A DNA stretch of 64,000 nt from Lepidostoma basale (lineage: Eukaryota; Arthropoda; Insecta; Trichoptera; Lepidostomatidae). The stretch spans positions 992,001 through 1,056,000 of the forward strand of contig JAHDVF020000734.1 in assembly GCA_022606425.2 (NCBI GenBank), written 5' to 3'. The notes below the pieces were generated by a model. The model was not told the origin of the DNA, made no database searches, and was given only the letters and a program-made list of their open reading frames with translations. The translations under genes and the position numbers were made by a program. This document shows, one piece after another, positions 36,850 to 49,129 of the stretch (its first letter is position 1; each line of letters starts with the position of its first letter).

Positions 36850-38760
36850 AATTAAAATGGCCTTATTCTTACTCAAGAAGGGTATCTAATTTATATTTAA
36901 ACAATTGAGTTTAATGCTGCCGTTCAAATTTAGCGGCGTATTATATTGGTTTTATTTCTTGATTATTTCGTATAGGTATGTAAATGTTCTCAAACTTGTT
37001 CAGTAGCTCAGATTCTATGACATTGAAATGTTTCACACTTTGACCGTCGGGGAATCAATTTAATTCCTCTATAGGTCATACGTAATAAATACACTTCTCT
37101 ATACACGTATACCTAATCATTTATATTTTGTAATAAATATATTGAAATTGAAGAGTATAAGACAACCTTTAATCTTTAGTTGTTTAAAATATGGTAGAGA
37201 ATATTTCTTAATATCCTGAAAATTTTCATATATATCGAATGTTTAATGTAATATTATTTTTTTATGATCTGGTTTCATAAAATCTGCATAAATACGCAAA
37301 TTTACAAGTACCAATACATTGTAGGCTTTTAAGGTAAGCACATTTTTGGTATTGTATTCATTCAATAGTGTTTGTATTTGGGTAATTAACATTTCTTTAC
37401 TCTATTTTTACATTTAGTATCGGAAGAAATACTTATTATACCTTCTAGATTTTTTCTACAAAACGGTGTCTTAATCTTTTTTGGTATTTATTTATTTTAA
37501 TTTGTATTCCACGAGGTAAATAAAACACTTCCCAATTCTCTAAAAACTGTATTCAATTAGAGTATTTGTGAAATAGACCGAGATATTTTAAAACCCCTAC
37601 TAAATTTCGTAAAAAAATTATTTCGAAATATCGAGTTACACTCCACGTAGAAAAAAATCGATGCCAAGTAAAAACTAGTTCGGATAAAATGGGTAATGTT
37701 TGATGAGTTGTATATTCACCTTTGATAATCAATTTACCTTCGTGGATAGATTGTTTATTTGCAATTCTTGCAAAGGGTAGACAAGAATTGGAAGACTTCA
37801 TAAAGTTATATCCTACATAGTTAGAATATTCAAGCTGTAGCAGCAAGTAGGATCCTACGCCGGATCCGTGGCTTATCCCAAAACTAACTAAATTTATTTT
37901 TAAAATCAGTGTATTAAATTTTAAGATACTCGATCAATAAAAAAAAAACTGTACTGAGATTGTAACGGTTGATTGAATTATATTTCTGGGGATGATGGGT
38001 ATTTTCAAGTCTCGCGGTATCACATTCAAATGACATTTCAAAGTAGTTATTAAAATGCACCAACGTTCAAGTGCACATAATTAAAAATATAAGAATTCAA
38101 TAATTTTAGGGATCCTGGTGAAACCGGTCACGAAAATAGGCTTGTGGAAGAAATGAAATACTTCTAGATGTAAATCCATTGTGAGATTTCAATAAACAAG
38201 TTAGATTATTATTTGCCAATAATACATTCGAGTACAATAAATTATGCAGTAAGACGAAGGCCAGTAATTGAATACAAAAGACACGCATTTTTGTAATGAT
38301 TTGGAGCTACGTGAGTAAAGTTTATTTTTACATACATATGTATAACTTTTTCTCGAATAATTCAATGACGTAAAATGTACAGCTATATTCTTTGAATTTA
38401 TCAGAATATTGACTTCGTTATAGATATATAAATATGTATGTTTATATATTTAACAATATTCACATGCTGATGACGTTTGCGGACTGAGATGCTTTGTGTA
38501 TTTCGGTGCGAATAAGGAAAATCAACCAAAAACGTGTTTAATTATGCATAGTACGTCGAATCTCCTGCGTTATAAAAATGGCTTTATTTCGTCAGATTTG
38601 TTTCCTCGAGTAGATAAAGCGGTCTGCTTGTAACCTTTGTCTTCTACGCGTCATCGCACCATTATTACGAGTATTTCACAAATTATAATACTGCATTGTT
38701 CTCAAATTTATGTGTTTTACAAATGTAAAGTGTTCACTTTGGTACCTACTTATGAGCATT
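36850..38760. other. AT-rich region, no gene recognised
   Basis: If 36.55-36.85 kb is a first exon, this would be intron. No coding exon or repeat was recognised. Confidence 0.45.
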
Positions 38761-38764
38761 GTTC

Positions 38765-39160
38765 AAACTAAGCTTAGCTCTTAGCTTGGGCGACCTGAAC
38801 GTTCGGCGTCACTTGTGCTGGTACGACCACAACGGAACTCAGTAAACCAGTTATTAACCATTGAAATTGATGGTGCAGAGTCCCCATAGTATTTATCAAG
38901 CTTTTGCTTGGCTTCGGTAATGTTTTTTTTACGCAAAAAATAATGCTTAATTAGCACATGAAATTCACTTTTTTGCATTTTCGTTACGATTCACCAGGTT
39001 GTTTGCTTTCAATGGCTGCCAAATACAAACAAAATGGTGCAGCCTTCTCAAAATTGTACAGTAGTCTATTCATAGACGGCAGTTGACGGGAGCAGTATTG
39101 CATTTAAAGTTACTGCGGGGGAAATCCAAAAAGTCACTGACTTATCAAACCGCCCTCGTA
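38765..39160 (-). mobile_element. mariner 5' end with transposase N-terminus, truncated
   Basis: The minus frame reads MQKSEFHVLIKHYFLRKKN, then SMVNNWFTEFRCGRTSTSD and AERSGRP, the helix-turn-helix DNA-binding N-terminus of mariner transposase. A terminal repeat (tacgagggcggtttgataag on the minus strand) ends near 39160. All catalytic residues are missing. This is a different lineage from the copy at 22.5 kb. Confidence 0.8.
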
Positions 39161-39940
39161 TAATAACAAGCATGCTTGGACATAAACATATATCCGGGTA
39201 GGGTACTCTTAAAGTTATGGTTAAGTTAAGATTTATGCCTTGAAATAACTTAAGTAATCAGATAAAGTATATAATAGATAAAAAAATATGCAGTAATCTC
39301 TATAATAGTAGACGTCGAGGTATATGTTTATTCTATACTCGCCATATATTTGTGTTGTAGATTAATGTATTCAGTGAACAAATAAGCTGATTTAACTACC
39401 TATTTTATTTTTTGCATATTGGTACATTGTTGCTTTGGTTCCATTTTGTAATATTATTACAAATTATACACTTATTAAGTGGAATATGTTATTTCATGAA
39501 AATACTTACAATATACCAGTCAATAAAACGCTACGAAGATTTAAATTAGCTCTAAACCGGAACATACAATATTCTTGATTTTTTAATATAAATAGTATGG
39601 TACAATATGTACGAATTGTTAGAAGATATCACATTAGATTAAGGTTTTCGCGTTCGGTATTTTTATTTCCAATAACCTATGAGATAGAATTGCATTAATA
39701 TATTAACAAGACATTAATAAATCGATTCTACTTATTCAATTTAGAGTAGACAGACAGAGAGTAGACACAGCGTGTCAGAAAATATTGTTGTCCGTGATCA
39801 TGCAACGAACAGTGAACTTTGCCTCGATTCAGCAGCTGCAGCACGGAGCACACGTGCGTTTCATAGTGACGACTTATTTTAACCTAATTACACAATATAA
39901 CCATCTGCAAAAAAGGTTATTTACCTTGCGTAGTAAATTA

Positions 39941-40075
39941 TATTCTACTGTTTTCTTATAGTTCCGAGCAGCTCGCTGCCATCACGAAAATGAAACCGAT
40001 CGGAACTATGAGACAAAACGAGCGGGTCGCCGAAACCGGTCGGAACTATAAGACAATCGAGTAGAATACATATTA
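39941..40075. repeat. Foldback element
   Basis: attctactgttttcttatag near 39942 pairs with ctataagacaatcgagtaga near 40049, with ttccga/tcggaa extending the stem. The central cagctcgctgccatc motif also occurs in the foldback at 43.2 kb. Confidence 0.65.
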
Positions 40076-40504
40076 GTACATACAAATCTTTTTCTATCGG
40101 CAAATTTTAATAACAGGCACTAACATTTTGTTCAATTTGTTATTTCTATTGAATATATGACTGCTAAACGTTAGTTTCCGCAGCTATTCTAACTAAAAAA
40201 TATATATCGTTTATTTCTTTATGTAGGCGTTTTTGTGAGTTTAGTAAATCAAAAACTATTTAAGAACAATCGATTATCAGAACACATTAAAAAAAAAAAA
40301 ACATAAATAATAATTCGGTTTCTTGATATAAACACAGTTAATTATGGTTATGTTTTGACCACAGGGTCACTACTATCCGCACCTACTTAAGGGATATTAC
40401 TTATGTTTGATCAATGGTTTTATTTATTTATTATTTTTTAATACGTGAAAAGAAAAGGGAAAATTGATAAATATTTGTAATATTTATAAATGGGGTATTT
40501 AGTA

Positions 40505-40665
40505 TCACAGAAGGTGCCTCCGAGTGAGGTGTTAACATCGGCGCCTCTGGAAACGACACAAAGTCAGCCAAACCTTCCACCACAATGGAGAGATATGGTC
40601 CCCTTCAAGGCTATGCCTATAAACTAGCTTGCTATTGACACGACGACGAAGATTAGTCATTAAAA
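40505..40665 (+). repeat. Dispersed repeat X (copy 1)
   Basis: It contains ggcgcctctggaaacgacac, gtcagccaaaccttccacca and agcttgctattgacacgacg. Copies lie at 44235-44380 (same strand) and 45682-45858 (opposite strand). It ends in a GA-rich cgacgacgaagatt tail, as LINE or SINE 3' ends do. Confidence 0.65.
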
Positions 40666-40759
40666 AAACGTACTAAACAAAGTGTGTTAAATTATTATTT
40701 GTGATCCTCTAAACAGGATATTATATGTTTTTTTTTAAATAAATAAAATGTAAATTGCG

Positions 40760-40935
40760 TATTCTTCTTCGATGGCCCTACAGCCCATATTGAGCCTTGG
40801 CCTCCATTAGTCCTCGCTTCCAACTCTTTCTGTCCTCTGCTTCAACCCTCCAACTTGACACTTAGCAATTTCGCTGCATCTCTGCCAACTTCATCCTCCC
40901 ATCGTAGCCTTGGTCGTTGGTCATCTGCAGCCTAT
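40760..40935 (-). mobile_element. LINE family C terminal fragment
   Basis: Antisense match to 10757-10975 (cttcttcgatggccctacag, gagccttggcctccattagt, cgtagccttggtcg). More decayed. Confidence 0.7.
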
Positions 40936-40989
40936 CACATGGAACTGCCCTACGAAATCAAGACAAAGGAGATTTTAGCTTCCTAGAAA

Positions 40990-42355
40990 GTGAGTGTCCT
41001 CGAAGTGAATCTCTCGTGAAAGTGGCGCTATACAAATTAGAATCATCATTAACGCAATGAATAAAATCGCATCGTTGATATCTGCAGTGGTATCCGGGTT
41101 TTAGTACTTTTACTCGAGTCAAACGATTGCCTAGGTTTCTCCTTTCATTGCACTCTGCACGTTATCTTGTATAATAAAACGAAATGGAAAAGCACATTAT
41201 CTTACGCAATGAAGACGTTTGCGGTCGTTTCATGATAAATTTCCTACACTGTGAAATATAACACAAGTTGTTAATATTTATTGTATAATTAAATTTATCA
41301 CATGTTTACTACAGAGTGGTGCACATACCTTTAACCCTTTTTATTTGTTTAAAAATACAGTGTACCTCTGTAAATAATTATGGCATTATAATGATATTCT
41401 AAAAATTCTAAAAGTAGAGGGGATGTGAAAACTTAATTTAAAACTTGAGTTCGTTACAACGTTGTATTTATTTTCTCAGTCTTACAATAGTCAGTGGTTT
41501 ATTAATTAAAGTATCATACAATAAATAAATCTTGCTCACGAAAAAGGATATATAACCATATGATTTTTTATTATTTAAAAAAACATCGCGCCTGTTCGTA
41601 TAATCACTCTTATACCATAAACAATGATATTTAAAAATTATCACTTTTTTCAATCTTGAAATGGTCAATGATAGGTAAACATGTTTTAAATGAGATGTAT
41701 ACCCTTGTTTCACGAGTGTACGGTATATACGTAAACATGATTAAATATTGAAACTGTGAACGATCATACTATAGATAAAGTGTCATCTTTACTAATCGGA
41801 GTATAGGCCTCTTAATAACGTATATGTTGGTAGTGCGCCTGTATTCTCGTGGTGGGTAAGAATTCTAACATGGTGCCTGGCTTCTAAAAATTGAAATAAA
41901 TTTTCCTGTTCATTTGTAAATTAAATACAAAACATTTTATTTTATTGGTCGCTTTTCAGGAACACGTAAATTCCATAAGGAAGTCTCAAAAATACCTGTT
42001 TAAGAAAAAGTTAATTTACTCACCTTTACCTGGCGTATTTTCCAAATCTACGTGAATTACCTGTATAGTTTTACACCACTTCTCTTCAGTCATTAAATAT
42101 CAACAGGAAAACTATTTTACCTTGTATTTCGAACCAATAAAAAATATTATAACATTTAAATTCACGGCCTTCAGAAAAACAGAGAGCCATGTGGTGTTAT
42201 GAATAATAATAATGAAGTCAGCTGTTCTGTAACTATTTTTTTTAATTTTTTTTTTAATACAATTAAGATATATTACTTTTTATTTTGACATCAGACTAGT
42301 CATTTACTAGATGTAACAAAGTGTTAATATATATAGGGGATTAAATATCTTATTT
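40990..42355. other. Intergenic, no gene recognised
   Basis: AT-rich with short frames. No protein, RNA gene or bounded element was recognised. Confidence 0.5.
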
Positions 42356-42366
42356 TTTAGCACTTA

Positions 42367-42658
42367 AAGGCGGGCCACACTGTGATAAACAAGCTGGTTT
42401 GAAACCAAAATTTGTATACTGAATGTTATTACTCAAACTTAAACCATGTTCTAGACGTAGTAAAAACGTCGATTTTAGTAAACCATGAGTTAAACCGCGG
42501 ATGTTTCTGCATACGGTTATCCTTCAAACTATTCAACAAACATGGTACGTTTATCCCTCTTCCTCGCATTATTTTACCCGGCGTAGAATGAGATAGAAGC
42601 CCTATACAAGACAAATTTTATGTTTGAAACCGATGTTTATCACAGTCTGGCCCGCCTT
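42367..42658. mobile_element. PIF/Harbinger-like MITE, copy 2
   Basis: Same termini as the element at 5562-5834 and the same internal order (accatgttctagacgtagta, aaccgcggatgtttctgcat, catggtacgtttat). It is flanked by TTA at 42364-42366 and 42659-42661. It is 292 bp long and carries short insertions relative to copy 1. Confidence 0.87.
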
Positions 42659-42815
42659 TTAGGCATAAGTTGTGCCAAATAGTTTTGCTCGTGACCAAGA
42701 TGCAGTAATATCAAAATTAAAAAAATGATTTTTTTCTTATTATCCATATTTTCTTCACTATCACTATAAACCTTTTTCCACAACTAATGATTTCAGTGGT
42801 ATAATGGTATGTTAT

Positions 42816-43045
42816 TTATTTATTGTTTCTTGGACGATGATGTAATACTCCACATTAAATCATTAATACGGATGAAAGCGTCTGTTTTCTAGAAGTCTTA
42901 TTATAATTCATGGGAATGACATGTCTCCGCTGTCTAAGGCATTATCAAATGACATTAGGTAATGCCTTAGAAGCAGAAACATTCCCATAAATTATAATAA
43001 ACTCTAGAAAACAGATGTCTTCATTCGTATTAATCGTTGAAAAAT
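42816..43045. repeat. Foldback element, CATGTTTCGCC family (copy 4)
   Basis: The lead ttgtttcttggacgatgatg precedes gatgaaagcgtctgttttct, gggaatgacatgtctccgct, a spacer, the complementary arms and agacgtcttc-type inverse at the end. Confidence 0.7.
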
Positions 43046-43145
43046 GTACCCATTATAAAAAAAATATTGTTAATTGAAATTTCATCGTAGAAGTTCATTA
43101 TAAACAATGAAAACAATTTTTTTTGTAGAAAATCTTTTTTAAATA

Positions 43146-43272
43146 GGTATATGTTTAGTTAAAATCCACTGATGTTTGTCTCTTCGACCGGTTTCAGCAG
43201 CTCGCTGCCATCTTCCACCAGAAACCGGCTGAAGACACAAACATCAGTGAATTTTAACTAAATGTACCTACA
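43146..43272. repeat. Foldback element
   Basis: ggtatatgtttagttaaaat at 43146 pairs with attttaactaaatgtacct at the far end. Inner arms ccactgatgtttgt and acaaacatcagtg, and ccggtttc/gaaaccgg, leave a loop with cagctcgctgcc. Confidence 0.75.
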
Positions 43273-43279
43273 TTAAAAA

Positions 43280-44230
43280 AAATACATTTTATTTTCATTT
43301 TATTTCATTGTGTACCAATTAAAATAAAGTAGTGCGCAACAAAAATAATCGTAAAACAAATTTTACTTCCTTTATAACATTTTTTCGAAAAAATTTACTC
43401 AATTGTAGGTACTTTTACATTAAATAAATCAACACATTAAAAGAAATTTAGTTTGTATACCTTATGGATAAGGTGCTTTGTGCAAAGTTCGAATAAAAAA
43501 TATTAAAAGTAATAAAAAGAAAAACACAAAATCATTTCAGATTACGTCGCAAAATTTCGGAACACCGTGTATTTATTTTTATAAGTTTGAGATTAATTTT
43601 AAATATTTGTAACGCATATTTTATAGTTGTGTAAATGAAAGACGACAAAATGTGGCATATCTATGTTAGTTCATGCTAGTCACCTAAACTTGGGTAGAGT
43701 TAAGATTTTACGCAGTATGATTTCCTGGCCTGTTTGGGCAGACTTGTTACGAAACTCCGCAGGTAGAATATCCGAGTATCAGTCTGAACACATACTCGTA
43801 CATATTTGTACATACAATATTATCTTCAAATATTTCAAAGCGTATCTAAATATTATCGGGCGTGATATGAATAAGATGTTCGATTAGAAATAATATTTAA
43901 TTATTAATACATAATATCCTGTCATTAGTACCACGTGGTTCTCGAATGGTAAAGAATTTGCATTTTGTTGTATATTATATATATTCCGAAATCGGTGTTG
44001 AGTTGATTGAATTGAGCCTTTTTTATTATATTTTATTTTAACAACGATATTTTTAATATACGTATAAAAATATAGCTGGGCCTATGTGTGCTGCTTCTTG
44101 TAAAAAAAAAATTGACAAATTGTTTTAATTTCAAGGGTGTTTAATTTTTATTCATATTTATTTTCTATTCCATTAAGTTACTAAAATTTATATTATTTCA
44201 CTTATTGGCATTATTATATTATAATATAAT
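43280..44230. other. AT-rich intergenic, no gene recognised
   Basis: A 74-codon frame at 43663-43887 has no recognisable domain. Nothing else is supported. Confidence 0.45.
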
Positions 44231-44234
44231 ATAA

Positions 44235-44380
44235 CATCCCTGGAGACGACATAAAATCGGCCAAACCTTCCACCACAACGGTAAGAGGTTAGTAGAGATA
44301 CTGCCAGATAATATCCATTTTAGGGCCATCCGTACGAAACTATAATAGCTTGCCAATAGCACGGAGAAGAAGATTATACG
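44235..44380 (+). repeat. Dispersed repeat X (copy 2)
   Basis: It matches the 40.5-kb copy: catccctggagacgacataa, tcggccaaaccttccaccac, tagcttgccaatagcacgga and a gaagaagatt tail. Confidence 0.65.
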
Positions 44381-44506
44381 AAGGTAAACTTCGGAACTTG
44401 TCGAGATAAATTATCTCGTATAAGTATAATATAACAGATAACATACTCGTAGATGTCTTAAGTTTGTTTGTATACTCGTATACGAGTAATTAGTACAGTA
44501 TAATAA

Positions 44507-44588
44507 TAATAATACACTTGTAACTTAAGTGTAATCATAATAATACACTTGTAACTTAAGTGTAATAATAATAATACACTTGTAATAT
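44507..44588 (+). repeat. 33-bp tandem repeat, about 2.5 units
   Basis: The unit contains aatacacttgtaacttaagt and a near-palindrome acactt..aagtgt. Units start near 44510, 44541 and 44574. Confidence 0.8.
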
Positions 44589-44774
44589 TTGTATCTAAAC
44601 CACTCTATTTGTTATTAACACCGACCGGTTTCATCAGGGTAACAGAATATTCTATTTAATAAGTAACACATTCTGTTCTAACACAATAAAAATAATATTT
44701 TAAATAATCATATTTATAAATTGGATGTTGTTATCGTTTTTACGAATTTATCACCTTATATAAAAAAAAAAACA

Positions 44775-44960
44775 TTAACGGCTTTTATGGCTGAGTGGCA
44801 ATGACAGTGTGAAAAAAATCTCTCTCTGTCTTTGGTCTGGTAAAATTCACGTAAAAATGGCGAATGACTAGCTACCTATCACATGTCATGAGCTAATTGC
44901 TACCACATTTAGAATGCCCTAGTGGTATCCCAAGAACCAGCAATTAATATACAAACCAAT
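44775..44960 (+). mobile_element. tRNA-derived SINE, truncated or deleted
   Basis: It keeps a head remnant (ttatggctgagtggcaat) and the family body (gtctttggtctggtaaaatt, ctacctatcacatgtcatga). The B box is missing, indicating an internal deletion. Confidence 0.7.
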
Positions 44961-45439
44961 GTATAGGATTCGAAACTAAAAATAAATAAATTTATTAAAC
45001 TTACAAGTGGAATATATTTAATGAAAAATCTCAATTATAGAATTATACTGTATCAATGCCATTTATTTATTAAAAAAAAAATATATATGTATTAAAAATA
45101 CTTCTGCAGATAGCTATGTAAACAAAATAGCAAATTTGTGTAAGATTTTTTTTTAAGTTCAATTATCCACAGACTTTAAATGCTATATGCGAGTTCAAAA
45201 TTTGTTTTATTTTTGTTTAAAACATTATCTGTTGCTCGTCAAGTAATGGTATACACCATGACAAATAAGTAATCGAATATCGATTTAATTTTCTGGTCCG
45301 ATGCAATGCTAGAAGTGTTTTTACTCAAAGTTTCGCGGTTCGCTCATTATCTATCTCACTACACGAAAGGCGCGATGTGTCCTTTATAAAAATTGATGTC
45401 GAGTCACGATGAATTAGGTAGAACGTTTTTATCAAATGT

Positions 45440-45524
45440 TTTATCGCGTCGCGTCAGATATGCACGGTCACCAGTCACCAGTCACCAGCATAGCACATCT
45501 GTCCTCGTCGGATATATTCTACCA
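45440..45524 (+). promoter_or_regulatory. Candidate noncoding first exon with donor
   Basis: A GC-richer patch with three gtcacca units (45467-45488) leads to tattctacca|gtgagt, a consensus donor at 45525. Stops occur in all frames, so any exon here would be untranslated. No initiator could be fixed. Confidence 0.3.
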
Positions 45525-45681
45525 GTGAGTAGACGTAAATCGTGTATGATTATTTCTTACACTTGATTACTATTTCAAAAGTTAAACTCACGCTAGATAA
45601 TGACTAATATATTTAGTTGCTGTGCAATTGTGACTCGAATATTTCCATGCAATTATTTAGAATATACCATTTACTTGTGTC

Positions 45682-45858
45682 TTATTCTTCTTCATGTTAA
45701 TGGCAAGCTAGTCTAGCAGTGAAGGCCCCAAATATGTTCTCATCTTTCCTACTTATCTTGTCATTGCGGTTAAAGGTTTGACCGACTGTGTTTCTTTTCC
45801 AGGGGCCCCGGGTGTTATAGTAACACCACACGTAGAGGCACCTTCCTTACTCCCAATT
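45682..45858 (-). repeat. Dispersed repeat X (copy 3, reversed)
   Basis: Antisense to the copies at 40.5 and 44.2 kb: it reads ttaatggcaagctagtctag, gcggttaaaggtttgaccga and cacacgtagaggcaccttcc. Confidence 0.6.
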
Positions 45859-45864
45859 GTATAT

Positions 45865-46905
45865 TAACTCTCGTTTAACCGTCGCGTTGCCATGTGGTCA
45901 ATTGAGTTTCCACTGCCAATTTAAAGTTGATTTTCTTAAAACCTATGGACCCTAATATTATAAAAAAAATTGTAATCCTCCATTGAAGTGTTCTCAATAT
46001 TTCGTAATAAAAAAAAAGCGAAAAATTACTTCCTTCATCCCAAAAAAAAATATTTTCTAAGACTGCCCTCACCTTCATTCGTGTTAAGGTAGAATTTGTT
46101 TTGCTAATATTTACAACTTTATCAAAAGTGACAAATACTTACTCGCTGTTTTGAACGTATTATAAATTATATGTTTGGCCTTTTCAATAGGTACGTAATA
46201 ATACCGACTGGATGGAAACGCAGCACGCAACTTAATAATATCAGAACTGTGAAAATATTAACACTTTACCAAAAGGGACAAATATTAATACGTACTCGTT
46301 GTCTTGAACGTAGTATACATTTTGCCTAGGTGCCTTTATCATACGTAAAATCTCGTAAAGTCTCGCCCGCCGGCTGCGGCGCGGGGACAAGTTTATACTT
46401 GGTGTCCAGTTGCTCGTATGCTGTGACGCATTCCATATCAGAAATCGCATGGTTCCAGAAAAAAATTAATAATGATATGTTTTTCAAATAATCCATGTAT
46501 GTTATAGATATCGATCTATTCCTAATGAAATTCCCTACAAGATGACATAAATTAAATTTTGATTCATCGAGTCATATGCTTGATATTTAGATAAAGTTAG
46601 CGGTAAACTGAATTTACCACATGGGAGCGAGCGTTTTGTTTTGAACACGGTACGTTAAGGGTTAATAAGGTATACTAATAATAATGTTTAACTGACATAT
46701 TCATTGCCAACGTCTTACAGCACTTTTAGTTTGCGTTTTGTATTATGTTATTTTGATTAGCATTGGTGTGCTTTTGAAGTATCATAATATAAATCTCTTA
46801 TTTATTATTTTATTATCAATACAATACAATGTTTTTATACACTTCAAGTATATTAAATATTGAATCCATGATCATTCTTTTCGAGTATATTTTTCCCAGG
46901 TGTGT
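45865..46905. other. AT-rich intergenic, no gene recognised
   Basis: A loose direct repeat (agaatttgttttgctaatat near 46090 and the acactttaccaaaagggac stretch near 46260) is the only structure noted. Confidence 0.4.
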
Positions 46906-46908
46906 AAA

Positions 46909-47166
46909 TGAATCGTATTTTTCAGAAGTAGCACACATCCAGTAACCTCAACTTTACAGGACGGACAAAAAACTGTCTGGTACAAAATTTTACTACAATA
47001 TATATATATTTTTTTCAATACACATTTGTCTATTTTACTCCCTATGACAAATGTGTATTGAAAAAAAATATATATATTGTAGAAAAATTTTGTACCCGAC
47101 AGTTTTTTGTCCGTCCTGTAAAGTTGAGGTTACTGGATGTGTGCTACTTCTGAAAAACACGATTCA
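46909..47166. repeat. Long near-perfect hairpin, arms about 121 bp
   Basis: The left arm 46909-47030 and right arm 47046-47166 are complementary with only a handful of mismatches; the loop is 15 nt (47031-47045). Landmarks are ttcagaagtagcacacatcc and tttacaggacggacaaaaaa on the left and their inverses on the right. It has no coding capacity. It may be a young foldback transposon or a hairpin-RNA locus. Confidence 0.9.
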
Positions 47167-47169
47167 AAT

Positions 47170-48050
47170 ATTCTCTTCTGGAATACGCATGATAAATTTG
47201 ACGTGAATATTTGTTTTGCTCTCTTCGATAAAACTGTTAATTTATTACTATGACAAAAATGATTTTATTACAGCTATAATAAAAATGATTTTGATGAGAA
47301 ATATCGCATATTATTATGAAATAATTGTAACCCCTGATGATGTCAATATTGGTTGATGAAACAGCTGTCGCGTAAAATAAAATACAATTGTGATACAAAA
47401 AACAAAGTTTATTCATTAACAGTTTTAAAATGTTAAGGTATTATAGTGTTTCGGCCAAAATAATGGACTATGAAATTATTATGGTTATGTTATTTAAGGC
47501 ATAATGTGCATTATGGGTTCTGGAACGTGTATATCCTTGAATGTATAGTAAGTCACAGAATGGATTCGGGTTGAATTTTAAATGAACGCCTCGTTTCGTT
47601 AACATAATTTTACTGCAATGATGTGTATGTATCGTGCATAAGTTCCAATTGTGTGAATTATTTTTTTATCTACATTATTACGTCAGAGATGTCGGGAGGA
47701 ACGGTAGTGTGTTGTAATCATCTCCAATTGTACGTATTCGCCAGAACTAGAACGTAATGAAGCTCTCGTGTCTGATCTGAAGGTCGCTCAAATTATTAGT
47801 TATTATTGTTCAGTATATCCGGCGCGTGTTGTGTCTGTCTCTCTACCTGTCCTCTCGAATTGATTTATTTATAGGTTAAAACATATTATTTGCTCGCAAC
47901 GTATTGTGTTTAGCTTTTGAACAATTCTTATTATTTGTTCAATTATTGCAATTTTTCATACCTAGAAGTCACCAAAAATACGTTTTAATATTTTAGTTTA
48001 GAGTGTTTTTCCTATGTGAAAAAAATATTTTATTGCAGCCTCTCAAATAC
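47170..48050. other. Intergenic; possible promoter patch near 47.68-47.85 kb
   Basis: Mostly AT-rich. A less AT-rich stretch (47690-47850) has the words ttgttcagtatatccggcgc and gtgtctgtctctctacctgt, resembling an insect initiator neighbourhood. No donor or coding exon was identified. Confidence 0.3.
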
Positions 48051-48056
48051 AATAGG

Positions 48057-48306
48057 CAGTGGCGGTACTCCCATAGAAGCCCAGAAGCCCGGCTTGCGTA
48101 AGAAATTTTGAATCAAAACCTCTTCTGGCTTTCAGAGTTCAGCTCTTGTGGCTATTGGCCTCTTCTGTCTGATGGGAACATTGTTGGGAGGTGATTTGGT
48201 GAGTTGTTGGTTTATGCGGGGCCATGATTACTTAGATTTGGGGGTTTTGATTCAAAATTTCTTACGCAAGCCGGGCTTCTGGGCTTTTATGGGAGTACCG
48301 CCACTG
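48057..48306. mobile_element. hAT-like MITE with perfect 8-bp target duplication
   Basis: The element starts cagtggcggtactcccatag and ends with the inverse; the terminal repeats are about 64 bp with very few mismatches. ACAATAGG flanks both sides (48049-48056 and 48307-48314). A CAG-start terminus plus an 8-bp duplication is diagnostic of the hAT superfamily. At 250 bp it has no transposase. Confidence 0.92.
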
Positions 48307-48654
48307 ACAATAGGGTGTCCTAGTCCAAAAGCGGAACCAGCCTTCAGCCTGGAAAAACATTACTGCAGACTTTGTGTGCATTGAGAATATTATTATTATT
48401 ACTTAGTTTAAATTATTTTGGTTACAATTGATAGTTTTACGTTTTCTGCAAAATGTATCGAATTATTTCGATATGCGTATACTCCTCTGATAACTGCGTA
48501 ATTAATAAATTAGTAATGGAGTAATTTAATGTTACGCAAGTTATATGAAGAGTTGATTGAAATTCCTCAAACGGCTATAACACACGTTTTACTGCCATTT
48601 TGATGTTACCGGTATTTAAAATAGAAAAATATACACATGCCCACTGAATCATAA

Positions 48655-49125
48655 ATGGTAGTACATAATGGAGTTCTAGTGCCAACTCTTATGGTATGGA
48701 AGTGATGCTTGGAGCTGGCAGAAGAAGGATAAAAGTAGGATAATGCAGAAGAAATGAGATCACTGAGAAGATATATTCTGGAAAACTATACATGATAGAA
48801 TACTGAGCGACGAAATAAAGAAGGAATATTAGTCAGATGATTGCATTGTAAGTATAATAAAATTAAAAAATGATCATCAAAACGAATGGATGAGTGAAGA
48901 ATGGTTGAAAAGATGTATACGAGCAGTGCGAATGGGAAAAGAAGCCGAGGACGGCCGAGGAAAACTTGGCATGACCAAATAAATCAATTACTAAAAGGCG
49001 ACCACATTCGAAGTTGGAAAAATAGACGAGCGTGCGTGTTACGATGCATGAATACAGAGGTACTCGTATGTCAGGATAGAGCAGTGTGGCGGTCGACGTG
49101 ATGGTTACTTAGTTAATGAGTTAGT
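48655..49125 (+). mobile_element. LINE family A, decayed C-terminal part
   Basis: It starts at gagttctagtgccaactctt (VLVPTLMYGSEAW in the parent). A later open block reads MYTSSANGKRSRGRPRKTWH, then DQINQLLKGDHIRS, and ends gacgtgatggttacttagtt. It has deletions in the middle. Confidence 0.8.
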
Positions 49126-49129
49126 TATG

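Noticed and set aside
43663..43887. 74-codon frame as a gene
   Set aside because: No domain, no splice sites in frame and AT-rich intergenic composition.
48148..48384. 78-codon frame as a small gene
   Set aside because: It runs from the interior of the hAT MITE into flanking DNA, so it is chance.
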